Source: CAWDMC01 sp963803295 (GTDB taxonomy: Bacteria > Acidobacteriota > Terriglobia > UBA7540). From it: 64,000 nucleotides of DNA. Positions 15,618 through 24,551 of the stretch are shown here, piece after piece. Positions within the stretch are counted from its first letter, which is position 1. Every line of letters starts with the position of its first letter. Location: NCBI GenBank assembly GCA_963803295.1, contig CAWDMC010000024.1, positions 422,998 through 486,997 of the forward strand, read 5' to 3'. The position numbers and the translations under genes were made by a program. The notes beneath the pieces were generated by a model. That model saw only the letters and a list, made by a program, of their open reading frames with translations. It was not told the DNA's origin and ran no database searches.

Positions 15618-16595
15618 TCAGGCCCCCACCTCAGCGAGGCTTGGATCCGCCGGAACGGCCGTGCTCCCACTTTGTGTTTCTCGATTAACCGGAATGGAAT
15701 CTCGCGTGACCAGAGTCCAGGCGTCTTTTTCTCGAAGCAAGCGTGACACCAGCGCGTAGTGCAGAGCGTGACCACCTTTCTCCACCACTACATGACCTAG
15801 CACGGGATGTCCCAACATGACGAGATCACCCACCAGATCGAGGAGTTTGTGGCGGCAGAACTCGTTCACGAAGCGGAGACCGCCCGGAGTCAAGACTCCT
15901 TCCTGTCCGATTACCACAGCATTTTCGAGCGATCCGCCGCGCACCAATCCGCTCCTGCGCAGCATCTCGGCTTCCTCGAGCGTGGCAAACGTTCGTGCCG
16001 GCGCGATATCGAGGACGTAATCTGCGGATTGGATTCCGTTGTTGCTCTGCCGGCTCCGAAATTCGTCACCCCGGGACGGCGTGTAAGAGAAGGACTGGCG
16101 TCCAATCAGAAGATGGCTGAAGTCAATATGGTAGGTGGCCCTAAAGTCATCCGCCGGGTAGACGGCAATTCTCTTGGTTCCTTCATCGACTTCGAGCGGC
16201 CGTAGGATCCTGGCGTAGAGTCTTCGCGCTCGTTGCTTCTTGGTGCCGGCTTCGGCCAGCAGCCGGCAAAAGGGTAGGGCACTGCCATCCATGATGGGGA
16301 CTTCAAGATTATCGATCTCAATTATGGCATTGTCCACGCCAGCGGCTGCCAGAGCGGAGAGCAGGTGTTCCGTTGTCGAAATTAAGACTCCTTTTCTCAT
16401 GAGGCTGGTTGCGTAAGCCACGCGGGCGACGTGGCGCGCCCTCGCCTCAACCTCGAATCCTTCCAAGTCAACGCGTTTGAAAACCAAGCCCGTGTTGGCC
16501 GGCGCCGGCTTCAGCACCAGGTTTACCGGTACTCCTGTATGGAGTCCCACGCCGGAAATGCTGGCGGACGATGCCAAAGTTCGTTGATAATCCAA
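15618..16595 (-). CDS. lpxC: UDP-3-O-acyl-N-acetylglucosamine deacetylase LpxC
   Basis: LpxC catalyses the committed step of lipid A synthesis, which shows a Gram-negative outer membrane. The 325 residues hold SGVGLHTG, the zinc His in STTEHLLSALAA, the FCRHKLLDLVGD motif (His and Asp zinc ligands) and a late GHVVVEKGGHALH with the catalytic His. A basic insertion (about residues 120-130) sits between the two domains. It stands alone, away from fabZ and lpxA. The upstream start at 16,595 gives the usual N-terminus QRTLASSASISGVGLH. Confidence 0.96.
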   Translation of the reverse strand: MDYQRTLASSASISGVGLHTGVPVNLVLKPAPANTGLVFKRVDLEGFEVEARARHVARVAYATSLMRKGVLISTTEHLLSALAAAGVDNAIIEIDNLEVPIMDGSALPFCRLLAEAGTKKQRARRLYARILRPLEVDEGTKRIAVYPADDFRATYHIDFSHLLIGRQSFSYTPSRGDEFRSRQSNNGIQSADYVLDIAPARTFATLEEAEMLRRSGLVRGGSLENAVVIGQEGVLTPGGLRFVNEFCRHKLLDLVGDLVMLGHPVLGHVVVEKGGHALHYALVSRLLREKDAWTLVTRDSIPVNRETQSGSTAVPADPSLAEVGA

Positions 16596-16945
16596 AACAC
16601 GCTCCTAACTTCCCATCTTTACTTAGGCACTTCAACTTCCAAAAAATGGAATCTTGCGTAATGTATTGAAACTAAGGTTATTGAATATGCCTACAAAGTT
16701 CATCATCCTTGGGAGTGTGGTATCCGCGCAACACCAGCGTCCACTCTTTGCGACTTGGAGATCCTTGGGTAGTTTGAACGTTACTGCATATATAGATACG
16801 CTTGGACCATGATTTCCGGGCAAGAGCCTCGTCCAGGCGAGGCACCCGACGTGGAAACCGAAGTGGACTTTGACATACCACGCCTATGGTGATAGTAACC
16901 AAGCGCTATCATTTGAAAGGGGAGGGCCAGAACGGAGGGACTAAC
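16596..16945. other. Divergent intergenic region between lpxC and the matrixin gene
   Basis: This 350-base stretch is AT-richer than its surroundings and holds no convincing gene. It should carry the lpxC promoter (minus strand) and the promoter noted separately at 16,870 (plus strand). Confidence 0.4.
16870..16898 (+). promoter_or_regulatory. Possible sigma-70-type promoter
   Basis: A perfect -35 box ttgaca (16,870-16,875) is followed by a 17-base spacer and a weak -10 (tagtaa, 16,893-16,898). It lies about 48 bases before the ATG of the matrixin-like gene, which has its own acggaggga ribosome site. The -10 match is poor, so this is tentative. Confidence 0.4.
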
Positions 16946-17933
16946 ATGATCCGGCATTCACATCGGGCTCACCTCATGGCTGTAGCAGGCGCTGCTGTTG
17001 CCTCTCTGCTTATTTTGCCGATTTCCCTTTTCGCCGCTGCACCTGATCGCGAAACGGCAGAAGCCTCACTTCGGATGGGCAATGGCCTCTTTGATCAGGA
17101 TCATTTTGCGGAATCTGCAGACGCCTATACGCAGGCTCTGGCGGCAGACCCGAGTTTCATTGAGGCCTACTACAATCGCGCCGTAGCTAACGAAATGGTG
17201 GATCGCCCAAAGGCGTTAGCGGACTGGCGCCGGTTCATTGACCTCGCTGGTGACAAGCCGGATCTCAAATGGAGGGTGGGGAGCGCGCTTGCCAGGCTTC
17301 AGATTCTCGGGGCGCTGCCCGGATATCCAGAGGGCCTCAAGCCCTCGCACTACGCCACCGCAGCAGGAGACTACTACTTCCAGATTGCTGACGTATCTGA
17401 GACTGAGAAATGGATGAAGTTTCCTGTCAAGGTGTTTCTAGGAAGTACGCCGAACCTCAACTGGCAGCAAGGGGCGCGTGAAGCGTTTGACATATGGAGC
17501 GGTCTGATCCCGTTGGAACTCGTCGTCCTGCCCCAACTTGCCGATATTCGTATGGATTGGGCTGGAGACACCGACGCGGCATGGGAGGCCGGAGAGGAAC
17601 TGGACTGGGTGCAGATCCGCCGATCCGGTGGCGAACTGACGGGCCGTCGGATAGCATCCATCCGGGTTGATCTTTCCCGGCCCTGGAACAAAAACGAGAT
17701 GCGCGCCATAAATCCTGCATGAAATGGGGCATGCTCTGGGAATCAAGGAGCACAGCGACTCCAAGAAAGACATCATGTACTGGCAATCGCAGGAAAAGAC
17801 GCGCCGCGTCTCGGTAAACGGGATCCCTTTTCCCGTTATCTTCCGGTCGCTGGTGAGCCAGCCAAGCCAGCGCGATCTCAATACGCTGATTCGTCTCTAC
17901 AACACCGCCGGTCCAGTTTCAAGGTTCCAATGA
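16946..17933 (+). pseudogene. Secreted TPR + matrixin-like metalloprotease, frameshifted before the zinc site
   Basis: A signal peptide (VASLLILPISLFAAA) is followed by tetratricopeptide-like helices (GLFDQDHFAESADAYTQALAADPSFIEAYYNRAVA), then a protease-like domain (FPVKVFLG... AREAFDIWSGLIPLELV). The zinc motif HEMGHALGIKEH and the Met-turn-like DIMYW appear in a second frame starting at 17,717. The first frame ends at 17,722 with a stop. Removing one A from ataaatcctg at about 17,708 joins them as AIILHEMGH. It is either a sequencing indel or a real null mutation. If intact it would be an extracytoplasmic matrixin-type peptidase of about 328 residues. Confidence 0.8.
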
Positions 17934-18043
17934 GAGATGAGCCCTTCGAAAGTCGTACCCTTACTTTACGCGCTGCGATTCCTATGGGAGCGACGGGTTC
18001 TCCGTTTGAGGTTCCAAATCGCGTTCTGCTGCATATCATTAGA

Positions 18044-18847
18044 TTACAGAATCAGGCAGACGCCGTTCTTCTTCGAGTCTGGAGGCGAGGGAATCTTGGC
18101 GCTTTCGGGTCCGAGGTAGACGGCGTGAGGAGAGTAGTTGGTCTCAGAAGGGAACCTTCCCCGCAGCCACAGGCCACCGTTCAGTTTGATGTGCTGCCCG
18201 ATGGGGTCCCCTTTCTTATCGAAGATCGTCTCGTCGCCCGTGACCCGGTAGACCGCCATATCGGTAATCAGGGTGTACTTGGTGTCGTAGGAAGGATCCC
18301 AGAAAAAGGTTCCGGTATTCACCGCGTACTCCACCACGACGTGGTCGCCCCATTTGTACAAATTCGAGAGGCCGACCATGGGCGCATTAGGATCGTAATC
18401 CGCAATATTTGCCGGTCGCCCGTGGTGAACTCCCACATGGTTGGCAACGAAGCCCGGCGACTCCTGAAGCGGGCTGTCGTAGGTGTTTCCGCCGGAATAG
18501 ACGCGCGGCGTTGAAAGTCCGGCGCGACCGAATCCATAGGGCGGCGGAGTTTCAAGCAGAATATGCAGGGCCCAGGCCAGCCAGCCGCACTCACCTTGTC
18601 CGGCCGCCGCGCGATCGAGCAGGATCTTGCCAGGACCGGCATCGCGTCCGCCCTTCTTGGGATTCCAGCACCATTGGATGTTCTGAAAGGCATGCACAAT
18701 CGAATCCATGCCTCCTTCGGTCTGCACGTTGAAGTGTGCACAGGCAGCCATGATGACGCCGCCTACGGTTCCGGGCCAGGCGTTGAGATCCGTAGCAGAC
18801 GGCGTATGGTGAGGATCGCTGTAATCCCAACTTGAATACAGACCCAT
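18044..18847 (-). CDS. Unrecognised protein with a transglutaminase-like Cys-His-Asp pattern
   Basis: I do not recognise the family. The 267 residues have no signal peptide. They contain GQGECGWLAWAL (Cys87), KWGDHVVVEY (His169) and FFWDPSYD (Asp184). The order and spacing are those of papain/transglutaminase-like folds, where Cys opens a helix, His lies on a strand and Asp follows on the next strand. The protein ends CLIL, which looks like a prenylation box but is probably chance. The start ATG at 18,847 is preferred over a TTG at 18,865 because aaagggg lies 8 bases upstream. It is convergent with the matrixin gene. Confidence 0.6.
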   Translation of the reverse strand: MGLYSSWDYSDPHHTPSATDLNAWPGTVGGVIMAACAHFNVQTEGGMDSIVHAFQNIQWCWNPKKGGRDAGPGKILLDRAAAGQGECGWLAWALHILLETPPPYGFGRAGLSTPRVYSGGNTYDSPLQESPGFVANHVGVHHGRPANIADYDPNAPMVGLSNLYKWGDHVVVEYAVNTGTFFWDPSYDTKYTLITDMAVYRVTGDETIFDKKGDPIGQHIKLNGGLWLRGRFPSETNYSPHAVYLGPESAKIPSPPDSKKNGVCLIL

Positions 18848-19433
18848 ATCAACTGCCCCTTTCAAAACTACGAATGTGGTTGCTGCAGCAGAAAATGCCT
18901 TGCCTTTCGCGAGAATTCTAAGGAAGGTACATCATAACGGCACCAGGGCTTTTCCGGAAAGCCTGAGTTTGCCGCAGCAGCACGCCGAGGACAGGAAGGC
19001 GATCTCGTGAACGGGTTGGGGTGGCGGAGGGTTAAGTCAAGCCGCTTAGGCCAGAGCTCAGCGGAGGCAGCACGTCAACCCACCTATTTGCAATGGCTTG
19101 GCCGCCACTCCCGCAGATCGAGGGGCTTAGCTACTCGGTCTGGGGAATCCGCATCCAATCGATTTCGCTTCGGCGGTGCCAAATGGGGATCCCCTGAACT
19201 GGGTATTGTGATCGGGCCAAGGGCAAGGGTACACTTGGTTCTAGCGCCCCCGCGCTACCACTGCCGCGGACGGGCGTCCGGGTGAGCCCTATGGGCTCGG
19301 TCATAAGGTTCGCCACCGGAAGGTAAGACCTCTTCGAAAGGCCGTGTTACTCGCAGCGCCGCGAGTGAACGCTAGATCCCATGAGAGTTGGTGGGTGTTC
19401 AGGTCCTGTGCCTGATCGTCCGGGGAATCTCGA
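18848..19433. other. Intergenic region of 586 bases, no gene recognised
   Basis: No frame resembles a protein. A 6-bp hairpin gagccc-tat-gggctc lies near 19,282, and several GC-rich inverted segments surround it. The last 300 bases look structured and might be a long leader or a small RNA for the ABC exporter gene, but I could not match any known RNA family. Confidence 0.4.
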
Positions 19434-21680
19434 ATGCGCATCCTAAGGCGTTTGCTCCTGATTGCGCGGCCTTATGCCGGAAGGCTGGTCCTGGTCTCGG
19501 TACTCACCTCGCTTGGGGCGCTGGGAGAACTGGTCGAGCCTTGGGTCTATCGTGCGGTCATCAATGATATCGCCGGCGTGTTTGTCAGCAAGGAGACACA
19601 CGTCTGGTCGGAAATCATGGAGGAGTTGCGGACGGGCGGCGTCGAGAACGACTCCGATTCGCAACCGGCAACACCCGAAGCGCAACCCGGCCCACCTGCA
19701 GATCAAACAGGCGGTCAAAAATCGGCAACTCCTCTGCCGGAAACTCCGAAACCGGCGACCGAGAATCCTGCAGCGCCAGCGCCGGCCACTAGTGCGGCGC
19801 CTCCCCCCGCGCCTTATCCAGGCCTGAGGCAGGGCCCCTTCTCGACTACGGCAAACACCGGGAAATCCGCCGAATCAGCCAACCGGCGGTCCAAGGGAAG
19901 CGCAAGTGCATCTCCCTCGGACGCTGCCAAAAAGGCAGCACAGAAAGCGATTCGCCGCCACTCCAAGCGCTGGCGGAACCGCGTCGCCCAAGAGATCAAA
20001 CAGCAGATTACCCAGGTCACGCAGCCACCAGCGGGGTCGCCGCCGGTGGTCCCGCCGCGGACCGTTTCGCAGGTGATGCGAACTTTGTGGATCGGCGTGC
20101 TGATCCTCATCGTAGCCTCAGTGTTCTCAAAATTCTTCAGCGCCGGCGCGGAGCTGCTCGCCGCCTACACGACCAATGAAATCGAAGAGAACTTCATTCT
20201 GAAAACGCTCAGGCACGTGTTGCGGCTGCCGTTCAGCTTCTTCACCCAGCGCACCTCCGGCTCGATCGCCCGGCAGGTAGACCAAGCCGACCAGATTGCG
20301 CCCCTCTATGGCGCCATCACCCAGGAAGTTTGGTCGGAGTTGTTCACCGCAATCACCATCATTATCGTGATGCTTTCCGTCAACCTGGAATTATCGATTA
20401 TGGTTCTGACCGCGGTGCTGTTCTATCTGTTGGTGACCGCGCGCATGACCCAACGGCTGGAAACGCATCTCGAGTCTTATTGGGAATTATGGGACGACGT
20501 TTCGGGGAAGATCCATGAGGTCGTGGCCGGCATCAAGACGGTAAGGCAGAGTGGCAACGAAGACTATGAGCTCGCCCGGACTCGCGCCGTGGTGGATAAC
20601 GCCTTTCGCACCTACCTTCGCCGCCAGCGTGTCGAAACGCGCTACACCTTCATCCAGAATCTGCTGATTTACAGCTCGAAGGGCCTCGTTCTGGGCGTCG
20701 GCGGGATGCGCGCCTTACAGCATCAGTTGACCCCTGGCGACGTGGTGATGTTCATGGCCTATCTCGATCGCATCTACTCGCCGGTGCATAACCTCACCGG
20801 ACTCTACACGCAGATTCAGCGGCACGTCGTGTCGCTCATGCGCGCCTTCAGACTGCAAGATCTGGCGGAAGAAGGCACAGAATCCAACGGATCGGCCATC
20901 GAGCGCCGGCCAGTCGTTGTGCAGGAAGCACGCGTGGAGTTCCGCGACGTGTGCTTCCGCTACCGGCCAGACCGGCCGCTAATCGAGGGTCTGAATCTCG
21001 CCCTCGAGCCCGGACTGGTCACGGCTCTGGTGGGTCCTTCCGGCGCCGGTAAGACCACCATTGCCGACTTGATAGTGCAGCTCTACCACCCCCAGCGCGG
21101 CAGCATTGTGGTGGATGGTCAGGATCTGGCGCACGCAGACTTGAGCTCCTGGCGACAAAACGTCAGCGTGGTCTCGCCTGAAGGAACGATCTTCCACGAT
21201 ACCTTGGCCGAGAATATCCGCTACGGACGTGGAAGAGCGACGGAAGAACAAGTGCGCCAGGCTGCGGTGAAGGCGGGTCTCGCGGCGGCGATCGAGCGTC
21301 TGCCCGAGGGTTTGAACAGCATGCTGGGTGAGCGCGGCTACGAGCTTTCCCTGGGCGAGCGGCAACGCGTGCTGCTGGCACGGGCTTTCCTGGCCAATCC
21401 CAGACTCCTGATCCTCGACGAGGCCACTGCGAATCTCGACTTCAAGACCGAAGCCGCCATCAAGCACACTTTGCGCGACCTGACTCGCGGCCGCACGACG
21501 CTGATCATCGCCCACCGGCAATCGATGATGACCGAAGCCGATCGTGTAATTGCGATACGCGACGGTCGCGTGATCGAGGAAGGAACTCCGGAAGAACTGC
21601 TGATGCAGCACGGCTACTTCTACCAGATGATGAGCGCCCAGCACGCTCCGGTGCCCACCTCGGAAGTCACGGTGCACTAG
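19434..21680 (+). CDS. ABC exporter (fused permease and ATPase) with a Pro-rich insertion
   Basis: This 748-residue half-transporter begins RRLLLIARPYAGRLVLVSVLTSLGALGELVEP as TM1. An insertion of about 160 residues (roughly 52-215) follows, rich in Pro, Ala, Thr and Gln and then basic (RRHSKRWRNR). TM2 onward then continues normally (GVLILIVASVFSKFF...). The ATPase has Walker A GPSGAGKTT, signature LSLGERQRV, Walker B LLILDEATANLDF and the switch AHRQS. The insertion would lie in the loop after TM1, which is periplasmic in standard topology. That is unusual for type I exporters. The substrate (lipid, drug or peptide) is unknown. A DUF1992 gene follows 29 bases later. Confidence 0.88.
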   Translation: MRILRRLLLIARPYAGRLVLVSVLTSLGALGELVEPWVYRAVINDIAGVFVSKETHVWSEIMEELRTGGVENDSDSQPATPEAQPGPPADQTGGQKSATPLPETPKPATENPAAPAPATSAAPPPAPYPGLRQGPFSTTANTGKSAESANRRSKGSASASPSDAAKKAAQKAIRRHSKRWRNRVAQEIKQQITQVTQPPAGSPPVVPPRTVSQVMRTLWIGVLILIVASVFSKFFSAGAELLAAYTTNEIEENFILKTLRHVLRLPFSFFTQRTSGSIARQVDQADQIAPLYGAITQEVWSELFTAITIIIVMLSVNLELSIMVLTAVLFYLLVTARMTQRLETHLESYWELWDDVSGKIHEVVAGIKTVRQSGNEDYELARTRAVVDNAFRTYLRRQRVETRYTFIQNLLIYSSKGLVLGVGGMRALQHQLTPGDVVMFMAYLDRIYSPVHNLTGLYTQIQRHVVSLMRAFRLQDLAEEGTESNGSAIERRPVVVQEARVEFRDVCFRYRPDRPLIEGLNLALEPGLVTALVGPSGAGKTTIADLIVQLYHPQRGSIVVDGQDLAHADLSSWRQNVSVVSPEGTIFHDTLAENIRYGRGRATEEQVRQAAVKAGLAAAIERLPEGLNSMLGERGYELSLGERQRVLLARAFLANPRLLILDEATANLDFKTEAAIKHTLRDLTRGRTTLIIAHRQSMMTEADRVIAIRDGRVIEEGTPEELLMQHGYFYQMMSAQHAPVPTSEVTVH

Positions 21681-21709
21681 GAATCTTTTGTGAGCGTTAC
21701 GTTTTACGC

Positions 21710-22165
21710 ATGAAAGAGCTGGAGAGCATCGCCGAACGCAAGATCCGCGAGGCCATGGAGCAAGGGGCCTTCGAACATCTATCAGGCACTGGCCGCCCGT
21801 TGAACCTGGAAGAGAATCCGCACGAAGATCCGGAGATGCGCCTCGCGCATCATCTGCTGCATTCGAATGGCTTCGCCCTGCCCTGGATCGAAGAGCATCG
21901 CGATCTGGAAGCTCGCGTCGCCGCCCTTCGATCTTCCCTGAAGCGATCATCGAACGACTGCCAGGCGGCGGTCCGCACTGCCCGCGGGACGACAACTTCG
22001 GTGGTAGCCCATCCTGCGTGGCGCTCCGCCGTGCAGACGTTCCGGGAACAGGCGGCCGATCTGAACCGCCGAATACGCTGTTATAACCTCAAGGCTCCAT
22101 CCTCTCATTTCCACCTGCTGGTGGTGGAGGTCGAGTCTGAGATCCAAAAGGTGACGGCGTCGTAA
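21710..22165 (+). CDS. DUF1992 (DnaJC28-type) domain protein
   Basis: The 151-residue protein starts with the family signature ESIAERKIREAMEQGAFEHLSGTGRPLNLEE, followed by the ALPWIEEHRDLE segment. The C-terminal half is helical and basic, with FREQAADLNRRIRCYNLKAPSS. Bacterial members stand alone without a J domain, and their role is unclear. It is 29 bases after the ABC exporter on the same strand, so co-transcription is likely. Confidence 0.82.
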   Translation: MKELESIAERKIREAMEQGAFEHLSGTGRPLNLEENPHEDPEMRLAHHLLHSNGFALPWIEEHRDLEARVAALRSSLKRSSNDCQAAVRTARGTTTSVVAHPAWRSAVQTFREQAADLNRRIRCYNLKAPSSHFHLLVVEVESEIQKVTAS

Positions 22166-22249
22166 GCCGTGAACTACCTGCCGGGACAGCAACTTAATTA
22201 ACGCGTTTGAACAAACCCTGGACAGGAGCAGTTCACCTGCGGAAAAGGT

Positions 22250-22285
22250 GCGGAAAAACTGCGGGATTCGAGCGGGATTCTGGCG
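22250..22285. repeat. Intergenic repeat, copy B (just 3' of folP)
   Basis: This is the second copy of the gcggaaaaactgcgggat...agcgggatt element found at 382. Here gcggaaaa is also partly duplicated immediately upstream (22,239). It lies about 20 bases beyond the folP stop on the folP transcript side. Confidence 0.6.
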
Positions 22286-22304
22286 GAGTCCACCGGCCTC
22301 GGAC

Positions 22305-23249
22305 CTACTTGATCGCGGCCTGAAGAGCATCAGCGATGCGGACCGCAGGCAAGATGCCCGCTACGTCGTGGACGCGCACGATATGCGCTCCGGCGACGAT
22401 TGCCACAACCAAAGCCGCGGCATCTCCCGTCCTTATCGATGGATCGTCAATCGCCACACGGGATCTTGTGGCACGGCATTGAACGTCGAGAGGCTCACCA
22501 GCAACCACCGCTCGCACAAACGACTTTCGCGATGTCCCCACCAGTAGCGGCAAACGGAAGCTGTGGAGATCTTCCAGACAAGAGAGTATTTCGAAGTTCT
22601 GGCGACGGGTTTTGCCGAATCCCAAACCAGGATCAAGTATGATTTGGGAGCGTGTGACTCCTGCCCGCAGGGCGGTCCGAAGCGACGCGGCGAGCCCCTG
22701 CCTGAGCGATCGCCAGATCGAGCGCGCGAACGGACCCTGCTGCATCGTTTCCGGACGGCCTCGGAGATGCATCAACACCAGCGGTAGCCGGTGACGCCGC
22801 GCCACTTCGGCCAAGCGCGGATCAAAACGCAGTCCGCTGATATCGTTGAGGATCGTGGCTCCCGCGTGCGCAGCAGCTTCCGCCACCTCGGATTTGGTGG
22901 TATCGACCGAAATCTCCACCCGTCGCTTTCGCGGGCCTCTTTCGCCCCTTGGCTTCAAACCAAGCGCCTTCCGCAGGCCCTTGATAACGGGTACGACTCG
23001 CCGTAACTCTTCCTCTGCCGGGACTGTCCTTGATCCGGGCCGCGTGGATTCGCCGCCAACGTCGATCCAATCCGCACCCTGGTGCGCCAAATCCAGCCCG
23101 TGTGCAATCGCCGTATCGGGATCAAAGTAGCGGCCACCATCGGAGAACGAGTCGGGCGTGACGTTGACTATTCCCATGACGATGGTTCGTTCGCCCAGCG
23201 GCACTTTGCGGCGACCGATCACGAGGTCGAATTGCGGACGAGGGTGCAT
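22305..23249 (-). CDS. folP: Dihydropteroate synthase
   Basis: FolP condenses 6-hydroxymethyl-dihydropterin pyrophosphate with p-aminobenzoate. It is a TIM barrel with GIVNVTPDSFSDGG, VGGESTRPG, SVDTTK, ILNDISGL, ILDPGLGFGKT and GTSRKSF in order, and a final RVHDVAG. ATG at 23,249 is chosen (314 residues). The frame extends upstream to 23,342, but that part runs through intergenic repeats. A basic insertion (GLKPRGERGPRKRR) before the SVDTTK strand is slightly longer than usual. The substrate comes from FolK, encoded at 427-981. Confidence 0.94.
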   Translation of the reverse strand: MHPRPQFDLVIGRRKVPLGERTIVMGIVNVTPDSFSDGGRYFDPDTAIAHGLDLAHQGADWIDVGGESTRPGSRTVPAEEELRRVVPVIKGLRKALGLKPRGERGPRKRRVEISVDTTKSEVAEAAAHAGATILNDISGLRFDPRLAEVARRHRLPLVLMHLRGRPETMQQGPFARSIWRSLRQGLAASLRTALRAGVTRSQIILDPGLGFGKTRRQNFEILSCLEDLHSFRLPLLVGTSRKSFVRAVVAGEPLDVQCRATRSRVAIDDPSIRTGDAAALVVAIVAGAHIVRVHDVAGILPAVRIADALQAAIK

Positions 23250-23289
23250 CTTCCCTGGAAATGGAGCGGGGGTAGCGCCGACTCCCGCC

Positions 23290-23530
23290 GCCTGGCGCAG
23301 ACCCTCCGGGTCTGCGAAACACGGGCTGGAAGCCCGTGCCACATCGAGGTGGCATGGCCATCTTGGCCATGTCGTGCAGAGAGTACAAACTCAAGGCGCA
23401 GACCCTTCGGGTCTGCGAACCTCCGCTCATAGAGCGGCGCTACAGTAGAGGTAGACTTCCGCTTTTCAGGAAGTCTGCGGTCCTTGCAACCCCGAGGAAA
23501 AGCCGCGGACTTCCCAAAGTCCGGGAAGTC
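23290..23530. repeat. Cluster of palindromic intergenic repeats
   Basis: Two direct copies of a hairpin unit, ggcgcagaccctccgggtct (23,294-23,318) and the near-identical ggcgcagacccttcgggtct (23,395-23,419), flank other hairpins. These are cacgggctggaagcccgtg, ggcatggccatcttggccat, and gacttcc...ggaagtc at 23,455-23,485 and 23,500-23,530. This is a BIME-like array between folP and glpF. The motif gcggcgctaca within it recurs near 24,507 and 41,195. Confidence 0.8.
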
Positions 23531-23541
23531 CACGCTACCTC

Positions 23542-24258
23542 TTAGCCTCCGAGCAGCTGCACGTAGGCTATCGCTCCCACGGCGCCGCCAACAATGGGTC
23601 CGATGACTGGAACCCAGGCGTAACCCCAGTCCGAGGCGCCTTTCCCCGGGATCGGCAGTAACGCGTGAGCGATTCGCGGACCCAGATCGCGCGCGGGATT
23701 GATGGCAAAACCCGTCGGTCCGCCAAGCGAGGTCCCGATGGACCAGACCAGGAAACCGACAAGCAGTGGAGTCAAGCCGCTGTCGTTCGTCGGCTTGTAG
23801 GACGCCAAGGCCAGTATCCCGAATGTCAGCGTCGCGGTGCCGATAGCTTCGGTGATCACGTTTGCCGCCATGTTGCGGATGGCCGGGCCCGTACAGAATA
23901 CGGCAAGCTTCGCGCCCGGATCTTCAGTGGTGCGCCAATGAGCCAGATAAGCCAGCCACACCAGCACGGCGCCGAGAAAGGCTCCGATGATCTGCCCCCC
24001 CAGGTACGCCGGCACCTGGGTCCAGGGGATTTTCCCTACGAACGCCAAACTCAAAGTCACCGCCGGATTGATGTGAGCGCCGCTGACGCGACCGACGGCG
24101 TAGACCGCCATAGCCACAGCCAAGCCCCATCCGGTAGTGATAACAATCCAACCTGAATTCTCAGCCTTCGACTTTCTCAGCACAACACCCGCCACCGTCC
24201 CGTCGCCGAGCAAGACTAGCAGCATCGTCCCCACGAGCTCCGCGATGAAGAGCTTCAT
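23542..24258 (-). CDS. glpF: Glycerol facilitator / aquaporin (MIP family)
   Basis: This is a six-helix inner-membrane channel of 238 residues. It has the two half-helix motifs SGAHINPAVT and GFAINPARDLGPR. The Asp directly after the second NPAR is the mark of glycerol-conducting aquaglyceroporins. The N-terminus is KLFIAELVGTMLLVLLGDGTVAG. The start at 24,258 skips four residues of a longer frame. No glpK or glpD is adjacent, so the link to glycerol use is by family only. Confidence 0.92.
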   Translation of the reverse strand: MKLFIAELVGTMLLVLLGDGTVAGVVLRKSKAENSGWIVITTGWGLAVAMAVYAVGRVSGAHINPAVTLSLAFVGKIPWTQVPAYLGGQIIGAFLGAVLVWLAYLAHWRTTEDPGAKLAVFCTGPAIRNMAANVITEAIGTATLTFGILALASYKPTNDSGLTPLLVGFLVWSIGTSLGGPTGFAINPARDLGPRIAHALLPIPGKGASDWGYAWVPVIGPIVGGAVGAIAYVQLLGG

Positions 24259-24551
24259 CCACACCCCCAAAGAATGGTTTTAAGGAAACTTGAGGAGTAT
24301 AGTATCTTTCAACCGCGGATGGCTGGGAATTTTCTGGCCGGCAAGCGGCTCGGGCAGCAGAACCGCTACCCAAAGACTCGACAAAAGTTTTACGATATCC
24401 TGGCCATTACCTGAGCATTACAAATCACAGTGACCTCAACTCTGTAGCGTCGCTGTCCCTTAGCTCCACTCAGGGCAGGCTCTCAACGCCGAACATGCCG
24501 GTGGGGACACCGGCGCTACAGTAATGCCGTCACTCTGATTTGTAATACTCA
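24259..24551. other. Intergenic region with one repeat unit
   Basis: There is no gene in these 293 bases. A segment near 24,499-24,525 (ggtggggacaccggcgctac) is a further copy of the ccggcgctac repeat class. The glpF promoter should be here but was not identified. Confidence 0.4.

Noticed and set aside
18044..18060. C-terminal CLIL as a prenylation (CaaX) signal
   Set aside because: Bacteria do not normally prenylate their own housekeeping proteins, there is no secretion signal, and four residues match too easily by chance.
19000..19433. A possible structured RNA (RNase P or tmRNA-like) upstream of the ABC exporter
   Set aside because: None of the conserved core sequences of these RNAs could be found. 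Only short local hairpins are present.
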